Source: Pigmentiphaga sp. (GTDB lineage: Bacteria > Pseudomonadota > Gammaproteobacteria > Burkholderiales > Burkholderiaceae_B). Taken from it: a DNA stretch of 64,000 nt. Positions 52,041 through 59,464 of the stretch are shown here, one piece after another; position 1 is the first letter of the stretch; every line of letters begins with the position of its first letter. The notes beneath the pieces are model-generated. The model did no database searches, was not told where the DNA came from, and worked only from the letters and a program-made list of their open reading frames with translations. The DNA lies in NCBI GenBank assembly GCA_023228945.1, contig JALOAI010000004.1, positions 62,001-126,000 of the forward strand, in the 5' to 3' direction. Position numbers and translations under genes: made by a program.

Positions 52041-53528
52041 TCAGGCCGTCAGGGCGTCGTGCAGCGCCGCCGCGGCGTCGATGCCGCTGCGCACGGCGCC
52101 TTCCAGCACGGCCGGATAACCGGTATCGGTGTAGTCGCCGGCCAGCGCCAGGCGAGGCCACGGCGTGAGATGGCCTGGTCGGGCCAGGCCTGGCCGGGAT
52201 TCGAACGTGCCCCGTTTTTCGATGATCAGTTCGGCTTCGGCCACCGGGGGCAGCGCCAATTGCTCCGACAACTGGGTGCGCAGGCGTTGCATCAGCGTGC
52301 TGCGCGAGAGGTCGAGCAGGGCAGGGTGCTGGCTTGCCACCACCGTCAGTTCGGGCCGTGCCGGATCCAGTCCGAGCAGGCGCGTGCGATCGAATACCCA
52401 TTGCCCCACATGGCCGCGATCGTGGTCTTCGCGCAGCATCAGGAGAGGCTGCGGCAGCGCCGGCATGGGCGAGGCCAATTGCAGGGTCAGCGTGGCGATC
52501 GGTGCGTAGCTGAAGCCGTCGAGGACATCCAGCAACGGCGCGCTGCCGGGCAAGGCCGCGATCATGCGCGACGCCATATAGGGGGGCACCGCGAGGATCG
52601 CGGCGTCGTAGGTGGCGCCGTCGACCTGGATATCGTTGGGGCCGGGCTGCACGCTGCGCACCAACTGGCCATAGCGCATATCGAGGCGGGCGGCGGCGGC
52701 CTGCGGCCAGAGCCGGCTCAGGTCGGTGCGCGGCAAGAGCAGATCGCTATCGCTGGCGGCTCCATCCAGCGAGTCGCGCAGCACGTGGGCGAACATCTGC
52801 GCGCAGGCGATGTCGATCGGTGTGTTGAGGGCCGCCAGGCAAAGCGGCGCCCAGAGCTTGCGCGTCAGGGCAAACGGCTGACGATGGCGGGCCATGAGTT
52901 CGGCGACCGTCAGCGTATCTTCCGGATGCCAGTTTCTTTGGCGCAACCACCAGACCAGGCGCACCGCCGCCCAGCGCTCGGGTCCGGTGAGTCCACGCGT
53001 GAAACCCAAGCCCGCAAGTGCGTGCCACGGCGACGGCAGCCGTGGCACGCGCAGCTGAAATTCACCATCGGCGCTGCGCAGCGTGAGTGGCATGCGCCAT
53101 AACTTGGTCTCGGGTGGGCAGCCCAGCTGGCGCATCAGCCGCAGGGTGGCATGGTAGGCGCCGAGCAACAGGTGCTGTCCGTTGTCGAGCGGCGCCTGGA
53201 AGCGCGAGGGCGGCAACTGCCGCGCCCGGCCGCCCGGCTCGTGGCGGACTTCCAGCACCGTTGCCCGGTGGCCGAGCCGTTGCAGTTCGATGGCGGCCGC
53301 CAGCCCCGCCCAGCCGGCACCGACCACGGCAATATGGCCACCGGCAACTCCAGCGTCGTCCCGCCCCCGTTCGATGAATGAACGGCCTTCCGGTCGCTGC
53401 GCGACTTCCTCCCCGAGGGAGGGTTCGTGCTTGGGGCGGCCCGGCGCAACGAATGGACGGCCCTCCGGTCGCTGCGCGACTTCCTCCCCAAGGGAGGATT
53501 CGTGCTTGGGGCGGCCCGGCGCACTCAT
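52041..53528 (-). CDS. hpnE: hydroxysqualene dehydroxylase HpnE with a repeat-encoded N-terminus
   Basis: A flavin amine-oxidase-type enzyme that reduces hydroxysqualene to squalene for hopanoid synthesis. The FAD motif HIAVVGAGWAGLAAAIELQR starts near residue 65; the C-terminus ends LALAGDYTDTGYPAVLEGAV. The first 52 residues are two copies of a 25-residue unit, APGRPKHE.SLGEEVAQRPEG, encoded by a 75-bp tandem DNA repeat. Between the repeat and the FAD motif I find no ATG, GTG or TTG in frame, so the start must be the ATG at 53528, which overlaps the hpnD stop, or an unusual codon such as ATC. Confidence 0.88.
   Translation of the reverse strand: MSAPGRPKHESSLGEEVAQRPEGRPFVAPGRPKHEPSLGEEVAQRPEGRSFIERGRDDAGVAGGHIAVVGAGWAGLAAAIELQRLGHRATVLEVRHEPGGRARQLPPSRFQAPLDNGQHLLLGAYHATLRLMRQLGCPPETKLWRMPLTLRSADGEFQLRVPRLPSPWHALAGLGFTRGLTGPERWAAVRLVWWLRQRNWHPEDTLTVAELMARHRQPFALTRKLWAPLCLAALNTPIDIACAQMFAHVLRDSLDGAASDSDLLLPRTDLSRLWPQAAAARLDMRYGQLVRSVQPGPNDIQVDGATYDAAILAVPPYMASRMIAALPGSAPLLDVLDGFSYAPIATLTLQLASPMPALPQPLLMLREDHDRGHVGQWVFDRTRLLGLDPARPELTVVASQHPALLDLSRSTLMQRLRTQLSEQLALPPVAEAELIIEKRGTFESRPGLARPGHLTPWPRLALAGDYTDTGYPAVLEGAVRSGIDAAAALHDALTA
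53376..53525 (-). repeat. two tandem 75-bp repeats at the hpnD-hpnE junction
   Basis: Two copies 75 bases apart (GAATG at 53376 and 53451). On the minus strand each reads GCGCCGGGCCGCCCCAAGCA, then a CCTCCC-T/C-NGGGGAGG hairpin, then TCGCGCAGCGACCGGA. The period is a multiple of three, so the hpnE frame runs through it. Same plan as the arrays at 39.3 and 48.5 kb (GGGCCGCCCC, a C-run/G-run hairpin, then CAGCG). Confidence 0.9.
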
Positions 53529-54400
53529 GCCGAGGGCTCCGCGCCCACGCCGGGCAGGCGCAGACGCCCGCCGCGTACCCAGGTTTTCCAGGCCAGCCAG
53601 AACTTGCGCACCGGCGTGAGCGCGATGCGCTGGTGCAAAACCTGGAAGTCGTCGAGGACGATCTCGCGCAGCAGCGCGTGATAAATCGCCGCCATGATCA
53701 GGCCAGGGCGCTGTGCGCGGCGGTCTTCGTCGGGCAGCAGGGCCAGTGCCCGCACATAGGCCTCGTGGGCGCGTCCGGCCTGGAAGCGCATCAGGGCCAG
53801 GAAGTTGTCGGAATACTTGCCGTTGAGGATATCGGAAGCCGGTACCTGGAACTGCTGCAGCTCATTGACGGGGATGTAGATCCGGCCCCGCCGGGCGTCG
53901 TCGCCGATGTCGCGGATGATGTTGGTGAGTTGAAAAGCCAGGCCCAGCTCGCGGGCATACTCCGGGGTTTGCGGCTGGGTCTGGCCGAAAATCGCGGCCG
54001 AAGCCTCGCCCACCACGCCCGCTACATGCCAGCAGTAGCGTTTGAGTCCGGGATAGTCGAGATAGCGACTTTGCTGCAAGTCCATGTCCATGCCGTCGAT
54101 GATGGCAAGCAACTGCGCGGGTTCGATGCCGTAGGTGGGCAGGTGCGGGGCCAAGGCGATCGCCACCGGGTGCTCGGCCTGGCCCTGGGCCATCCGGCCC
54201 ACCTGTTGCCGCCACCAGTCGAGCTTGGCCTGCGCCACGCCAACGTCGGTGCATTCATCAACGACGTCGTCCACTTCGCGGCAGAAGGCATAGAGGGCCG
54301 TGATGGCCCGTCGCCGCTCGGGGGGCAGGAACAGGAAGCTGTAATAAAAGCTGGAACCGCTGCGGGCGGCTTTGTCCTGGCAGTATTGGTCGGGAGTCAT
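53525..54400 (-). CDS. hpnD: presqualene diphosphate synthase HpnD
   Basis: A 291-residue squalene/phytoene synthase-family enzyme joining two farnesyl diphosphates to presqualene diphosphate. Aspartate motifs are visible as FCREVDDVVDE and LTNIIRDIGDDARRGRIYIP. MTPDQYCQDKAARSGSSFYY is the HpnD start. In relatives hpnC lies directly upstream; here it is 2.66 kb away, with an SDR and Bug gene on the opposite strand in between, so hpnD-hpnE must have gained a separate promoter. Confidence 0.93.
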   Translation of the reverse strand: MTPDQYCQDKAARSGSSFYYSFLFLPPERRRAITALYAFCREVDDVVDECTDVGVAQAKLDWWRQQVGRMAQGQAEHPVAIALAPHLPTYGIEPAQLLAIIDGMDMDLQQSRYLDYPGLKRYCWHVAGVVGEASAAIFGQTQPQTPEYARELGLAFQLTNIIRDIGDDARRGRIYIPVNELQQFQVPASDILNGKYSDNFLALMRFQAGRAHEAYVRALALLPDEDRRAQRPGLIMAAIYHALLREIVLDDFQVLHQRIALTPVRKFWLAWKTWVRGGRLRLPGVGAEPSA

Positions 54401-54744
54401 CTAGCCGCGGATGGTTGGGCAAGTACAACCCTTCATTGTAGGCGGGAACGGGGCCTCGGGTGTGAGCGAGCCTGATTTTTTGTCCGCGCTGCCCGGCATG
54501 ACCGCCGCCTCGGGATCTTGCTTCACTGGGAGGGGATGGCGCTAAAACCGAGGACAACGGCCGGAATTTTTTCCATAAACAAAACCGATACCTCATCAAA
54601 TAAATTTCAATTGACGGTGTTTTGAGCTCGCGTAGAATTTGGCAGGTCTTTCCGAGACCAAGGTTTCTGAATCGGGGCCGCAATCGATACTGATGTGCCT
54701 GGCGCAGATCTCGATTTTTTAATTCAACTTAAAGAGCGAAATCA
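54401..54744. promoter_or_regulatory. AT-rich divergent region with an SDR promoter
   Basis: This 344-base gap is poorer in GC than its surroundings. A promoter for the SDR gene is plausible at TTGACG (54611-54616) and TAGAAT (54633-54638), spaced by 16 bases, giving a leader of about 100 nt. Nothing recognisable is coded. It marks the right edge of hpnD and the left edge of the inserted cassette. Confidence 0.5.
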
Positions 54745-55500
54745 ATGGCTGCGAAAAATAAGCTTGCAATCGTTACTGGCGCCGCCCAGGGGATAGGCAA
54801 AACCATCGCTTTGTCTCTTTATGCCAGCGGTTATCGGGTGGCGGCGCTGGATCTCAATGAGCAGGCAATCCAAGAATATATCGCCGAACAAAACCTGGAC
54901 CCGGAGTCGTTCCAGGGATATCGAGTGGACATCAGTCAAAAATCCGGGGTTGAGCAGGTATTTGACGATATCGAATCCCGATTCGGTACCGCTGGCATCC
55001 TGATCAATGCCGCGGCCATTTTTTCAACGCTGGAGCGTAGGTCTTTTCTCGATATTACCGAAAACGAGTGGCGGCAGGTATTGGATGTCAATGTCAATGG
55101 CACTTTTTATATGTCGCAAAGGGCGGCGAAATCCATGGTGGCCCAACAATGGGGCCGAATTGTCCACATTTCGTCCAATACCGTGGGTCTGGGTCGTCCA
55201 TTGTTTTTGCACTACGTCACCTCGAAATCCGCTTTGGTGGGGATGACCCGCTCAATGGCGCGGGAACTCGGCGGGGCGGGTGTGACTGTGAACGCGATCA
55301 TGCCCAGCCTCACCAAGACCGGTGTGGCGACCAACGTCGTCACTGAAGAAACCTTCCAGGCCATTGCCGCGATGCAATGCATCCCGCGCGCGGGAAAGCC
55401 CCGGGACATCGCCAATGCCATCCGTTTCCTGGCGTCGGACGACGCCGAGTTCATCACCGGCCAGTGTCTTGCCGTCGATGGCGGAGCCACATTCTCATGA
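54745..55500 (+). CDS. short-chain dehydrogenase/reductase
   Basis: A 251-residue classical SDR. The cofactor motif TGAAQGIG is near the N-terminus, NAA is at about residue 90, and the catalytic Ser-Tyr-Lys appears as ISSNTVG and YVTSKSAL. The C-terminus DDAEFITGQCLAVDGGATFS is typical. Specificity is unknown. Paired with the following Bug gene on the same strand; together they look like an imported catabolic cassette, with lower GC flanks. Confidence 0.92.
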   Translation: MAAKNKLAIVTGAAQGIGKTIALSLYASGYRVAALDLNEQAIQEYIAEQNLDPESFQGYRVDISQKSGVEQVFDDIESRFGTAGILINAAAIFSTLERRSFLDITENEWRQVLDVNVNGTFYMSQRAAKSMVAQQWGRIVHISSNTVGLGRPLFLHYVTSKSALVGMTRSMARELGGAGVTVNAIMPSLTKTGVATNVVTEETFQAIAAMQCIPRAGKPRDIANAIRFLASDDAEFITGQCLAVDGGATFS

Positions 55501-55586
55501 ATCCTCGTGAAGGGCGGCCTCGTGCTTTATTCGCGAATGCCGGCAATTCCAACGCATTATCCATATTTTCTCTTGAGAGAGCGTCC

Positions 55587-56564
55587 ATGAAATCGTCATA
55601 TGCCGTTGCCGGCTTGTTTGCCGCTTTGCTTGCCCTGCCGTTGTCGGCGCCGAGCGCCCAGGAAAATTATCCGAGCAAGCCCATCCGCTGGGTCGTCGGC
55701 TATCCCGCCGGCGGCGGGACCGATGTCTTGGCGCGCAATGTCGGTTCCCAGCTGGCCGTGGAGCTGGGCCAGCCCGTGGTGATAGAAAACCGCCCCGGCG
55801 CGGCGGGCATCATCGCCGGGGATCACGTTGCCAAGGCGGTGGCCGATGGCTACACCATCATGACTGGCGACAATGGCATGCTGGTCTATAACCCCGCGCT
55901 GTACAAAGATCTTTCTTATCGGCCAGATACCGACTACAAGCCGGTCGGCCTGATGGCCAAGATCCATCTGCTACTCATTACCCATCCGGAGTCCGGTATC
56001 AAAGACGGCAAGGAACTGCTGGCCGCCATGAAGGCCAACCCCGGGAAGTTCTATTACGCCACGCCGGGATCGGGCTCGCCTCATCATTTGGCCATGGAGC
56101 TGTTCAAAGATGAAACGGGGATCGACGCCGTCCACGTTCCCTATAAGGGCGGGGCCGCCGCCATCAACGATCTCATGGGTGGTCACGTCCCGCTTATGTT
56201 GTTGGATCTGCCCTCGGGAGCCGGCGCCGTGCGTTCCGGTAAAGTCGTCCCGCTGGTTTCGTTTTCCAGCGAACGCATTGAGCAACTGAAGGATGTTCCC
56301 ACCATGGGGGAGTTGGGTTATCCGGAGGTAGAAGCCTACGCCTGGTCGGGGGTGGTGGTTCCAAACCAGACGGATGACGCTATCGTCGATCGGCTCAATA
56401 CCGCGTTGGTGCAGTCTCTGGCCCATGAAGACGTGCGGAAACGCATGTACGAGGCGGGACAGGACCCAATCCCCGGCACACCGCAGGATATGGCGGATTA
56501 CATGAAACAAGAGACCCAAAAGTGGCATAAGCTGATCGCCGATCGCCAGATCACGATCGAGTGA
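55587..56564 (+). CDS. Bug/TctC-family periplasmic solute-binding protein
   Basis: A 325-residue Bug receptor from the ATG at 55587. The signal peptide MKSSYAVAGLFAALLALPLS ends SAPSA-Q. Landmarks are YPSKPIRWVVGYPAGGGTD, VIENRPGAAGIIAGDHVA and SPHHLAMELFKDE. It probably delivers the substrate of the SDR or of a downstream pathway. No TctAB genes are near. Its TGA stop begins a short copy of the dispersed repeat head. Confidence 0.92.
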   Translation: MKSSYAVAGLFAALLALPLSAPSAQENYPSKPIRWVVGYPAGGGTDVLARNVGSQLAVELGQPVVIENRPGAAGIIAGDHVAKAVADGYTIMTGDNGMLVYNPALYKDLSYRPDTDYKPVGLMAKIHLLLITHPESGIKDGKELLAAMKANPGKFYYATPGSGSPHHLAMELFKDETGIDAVHVPYKGGAAAINDLMGGHVPLMLLDLPSGAGAVRSGKVVPLVSFSSERIEQLKDVPTMGELGYPEVEAYAWSGVVVPNQTDDAIVDRLNTALVQSLAHEDVRKRMYEAGQDPIPGTPQDMADYMKQETQKWHKLIADRQITIE

Positions 56565-56586
56565 GCGCGCGTAAAAGCGAAGGTTC
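56562..56586 (+). repeat. possible head of the dispersed stop-codon-anchored repeat, copy 4
   Basis: At the Bug stop the sequence is TGAGCGCGCGTAAAAGCGAA, resembling the head of the other copies (TGA, CGCG, AAGCG, AAG). The middle and the 3' palindrome are not recognised here. A short similarity; only comparison across the genome could confirm it. Confidence 0.4.
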
Positions 56587-57062
56587 CGCGTCAATCAAAG
56601 ATCATGGAACGGAAAGGGGTAGGCTGATTTCTGGGTGGCCGTAAATAGAAGTGGCTGCTATGATAATCCCGACGAAAGCAGCGGTGTTGGAGAGTGCGCC
56701 AGATCCGGCGAAGCTGGAAACCCGATTGGGAATAATGCTCCATTCGTTTTTGTGTTGAAACTCGGCAAACTCGAGTTCTTCGCGGGAATGTGTCAGGAGC
56801 TCTTCCAGGTGCTTCAGGTCGGATAGAGCCCTTTCATAAAAAATTGCGGGCCTTTTTTTTCTTTTTTAGCTTTCTCTATTTTTTTATCAGATCAAAGAGG
56901 GCGGTGATTCTATGTTCGCAAGGCACGAGAGTTTCGCCTGTAGGAGATTTTTTCATGAATTTACTAGACCTGGGGACGTGTGGAGTTCGGCATTTGAAGG
57001 TGATTCGGGGTAGAACCGTTCATTCTCATTCGGGATAAGAACAACATGTGGAGTCTACCGCT
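56587..57062. other. AT-rich gene-free region between the cassette and hpnC
   Basis: About 476 bases with many A/T runs (notably TTTTTTTCTTTTTTAG around 56850-56870), in sharp contrast to the window. No frame over 63 codons has recognisable content. A weak hairpin GCCC/GGGC before the T run could act as a terminator. Together with 54401-54744 it brackets the SDR-Bug cassette. Confidence 0.5.
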
Positions 57063-57917
57063 CTATCTTCCCGCTCTTGCGGTCCTCCCCACGATCACCA
57101 CCCAATCCCGCCAATCCAGAACCGGCCGCCGCTCGAACACATCGTAGTCCACCGCCTCGATTTTCTCCAGAATCCGCAAGCCGCCAAGCACAACCAATCG
57201 CAGCTCCCAGCCGGCCCGGCCCGGGATCCTGCGCGCCAGCGGCGCTCCCGTTTGCAAGTGCGCCCGCGCCCGCGCTACCTGGAGCGCCATCAGTTGCCGC
57301 CAACGGGCGAGGCCGGGCGTGCGCGTGCGCAGCAGCTGTTCGGGATCGATGCCGGCGGCGGCCATTTCATCCAGCGGCAGATACAGGCGGCCCTTGTCGA
57401 GATCGATCGCCACGTCCTGGCAGAAGTTGGCCAACTGCAGCCCGGTGCAGATGGCATCCGACCAGCGCAGGTGTTCCGGCGTGACGGCGCCATAGAGATG
57501 CAGCATGAGTTCGCCAACGGGGTCGGCCGAACGGGTGCAGTAGTCGAGCAGGCTGGCGGCGTCCGGGTAGCGGGTCTGGGTCACGTCCTGCCGAAAGGCG
57601 GAGAGCAGGCGGCGCAAGGGGGCCACGGGCAGCCGATGGGCCCGGACGGCGGCGTACAGCGGCCCGAAGATCGCGGCCGGCGCGCCAGCCGGCCAGGCCG
57701 CCGGAGCGGGTGGCGAGGCGTCCGCGGCGTCCAGGAGGTCGAGGGCGGCCTCGTAGGCATCCAGCGCCGCCAGGCGCGTCCGGGGCGGGGCGTCGCCTTC
57801 ATCGGCCAGGTCGTCGGCCGAGCGCGCGTAGCGGTAGAGCGCCACCACCGCCGGCCGCAGCCGGGCCGGCAGCAACCGGGAGGCGACGGGGAAATTCTCG
57901 TAATGATCAGGTGCCAT
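57063..57917 (-). CDS. hpnC: hydroxysqualene synthase HpnC
   Basis: A 284-residue squalene/phytoene synthase-family enzyme that converts presqualene diphosphate to hydroxysqualene. The start is MAPDHYENFPVASRLLP, with the aspartate motif ARSADDLADEG and LQLANFCQDVAIDLDKGRLY. It is now separated from hpnD-hpnE. No gene lies between it and the divergent RND operon (57918-58227, about 310 bases), which should hold both promoters. Confidence 0.9.
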   Translation of the reverse strand: MAPDHYENFPVASRLLPARLRPAVVALYRYARSADDLADEGDAPPRTRLAALDAYEAALDLLDAADASPPAPAAWPAGAPAAIFGPLYAAVRAHRLPVAPLRRLLSAFRQDVTQTRYPDAASLLDYCTRSADPVGELMLHLYGAVTPEHLRWSDAICTGLQLANFCQDVAIDLDKGRLYLPLDEMAAAGIDPEQLLRTRTPGLARWRQLMALQVARARAHLQTGAPLARRIPGRAGWELRLVVLGGLRILEKIEAVDYDVFERRPVLDWRDWVVIVGRTARAGR

Positions 57918-58227
57918 GGGAACGTACCGCAGAATGCGTCGCGGGTGAAGCGGCCCGGACCGCAGCCGCGCGACCGGACCGCGCGCGAGCGCCAGTGTAC
58001 CGGCAGGCTCGGATTCGTCAGGCACGAAGCCAGCGGCAGGGGCCGTCCGAGTTCCGGACCCCGTACCGGAGCGAGTGGCGCAGGCGGCGGCAGCCGGCAC
58101 CGGAGGCTATCCGAAAAGCGGAAAGAGGCGTGCAAGCCGCTTCGGAGGATCGGCGTGCCGCGGGTGTCATGGGATCGGGGCAGCGTGATATAGTGATTTG
58201 TTCCCTATCGTAAGCAGTTCCAGCCCT

Positions 58228-59454
58228 ATGCGCCTGCGGCGCGTCCGGCGGTTTTACGGGAGTCGGATAGTGGGTCGTGCGTGTCGCGCCGTCGGCGGCG
58301 CAATGGTGGTTTTGTCCTTGCTGGCCTGCGGTAAATCCGAAGCCCCGGTGGCCGAGGCGGTGCGTCCGGTGCGTACCTGGGTCGTCCAGCCGCAGCAGGT
58401 GGACGCCGTGGGTGCGTTTCCGGGCGAGGTCCGGCCGCAGGTCGAGTCTCCGTTGGGCTTTCGGGTGTCCGGCAAACTCATCGAACGCCTGGTGCAGCAG
58501 GGCGATGACGTGATGGCGGGGCAACTGCTGGCGCGCCTCGATCCTCAGGATCTGCAATTGGCCGAAAGCGCGGCGCGCGCTCAGTTGTCGGCCGCCGAAG
58601 TCGAAGCGGCCCGCACCCGCGGCGACTTCCAGCGCTTCAGCCGGCTGCGCGAGTCGGGTTTCATCAGCTCGGCGGAATTCGACGCCCGCAAAGCGGCCTA
58701 TGACGCGGCGCAGGCGTCGGTGGAGCAGGCCCGCGCCAATCTAGCGTCGCGCCGCAACCAATCCGAATATACCGCGCTGCGGGCCGATGCCGACGGCGTG
58801 GTCACCGGCGTGGATGCCGAAGTGGGGCAGGTGGTGTCGGCGGGGCAGCCGGTGGTGCGAGTGGCACAGAACAAGGCCAAAGAGGTCGCCTTCCAATTGC
58901 CGGAAAGCCTGGTCGATACCGTGCGCCGGATCGGCGTCGCCAAGGTCGATCTTTGGTCCGGCCCGTCGGGCATGAGGGCAGAGCTGACCGAGGTCGCGGG
59001 CCGCGCCGATCCGCTGACGCGGGTGTTCGCGGCCCGGGTTCTGCTCAGAGATCCTCCGCCCTCGGTGCGCTTCGGCATGAGCGCCACAGTCCGTTTCCAG
59101 CAAGGCTTGAGCGAGCCGCTGGTGCCGGTGCCGCTGGCCGCGCTGTGGCGCGAAGACGGGCGGACGCGCGTCTGGGTCTTCGATCCCGAGGGCGGCAAGG
59201 TGCGTTCGGAGCCGGTGGACGTCGTGACCGTCAGCGATACGCAGGCCCTGTTGCGCACAAGCCTGCCGCCCGGGGCCGAGATCGTGACGGCCGGCGTGCA
59301 CCGGCTCACCGAAGGCCAGGCCGTCAAGCGCATCGGTGCCGATCTTCCGGCGGCCGGCGCCCCGGCCGGCGGCGCGATGCTGCCATTGGCCCAGCCCGGC
59401 GGCCGGTCTCCGGCCCCTCTGGCCGCGAGCTCCGTTCCCGATCCCCGTCGCTGA
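58228..59454 (+). CDS. RND efflux periplasmic adaptor (membrane fusion protein)
   Basis: A 408-residue HlyD/AcrA-type adaptor linking an RND pump to an outer-membrane channel. The N-terminus, from ATG 58228, carries a lipoprotein signal ending LSLLACGKSE. The lipoyl half GVVTGVDAEVGQVVSAGQPV follows a coiled-coil hairpin at about residues 120-180. It is 10 bases from the RND pump gene. No outer-membrane channel gene follows. Confidence 0.9.
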   Translation: MRLRRVRRFYGSRIVGRACRAVGGAMVVLSLLACGKSEAPVAEAVRPVRTWVVQPQQVDAVGAFPGEVRPQVESPLGFRVSGKLIERLVQQGDDVMAGQLLARLDPQDLQLAESAARAQLSAAEVEAARTRGDFQRFSRLRESGFISSAEFDARKAAYDAAQASVEQARANLASRRNQSEYTALRADADGVVTGVDAEVGQVVSAGQPVVRVAQNKAKEVAFQLPESLVDTVRRIGVAKVDLWSGPSGMRAELTEVAGRADPLTRVFAARVLLRDPPPSVRFGMSATVRFQQGLSEPLVPVPLAALWREDGRTRVWVFDPEGGKVRSEPVDVVTVSDTQALLRTSLPPGAEIVTAGVHRLTEGQAVKRIGADLPAAGAPAGGAMLPLAQPGGRSPAPLAASSVPDPRR

Positions 59455-59464
59455 GCTTTCCGGC

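Noticed and set aside
56635..56826. Small plus-strand frame of 63 codons
   Set aside because: AT-rich gap with no ribosome site and no resemblance to a family; likely chance.
57048..58193. A long plus-strand reading frame of 381 codons
   Set aside because: It lies antisense to hpnC and shows Arg/Pro/Gly-rich shadow composition without any domain; the minus strand has the recognisable gene.
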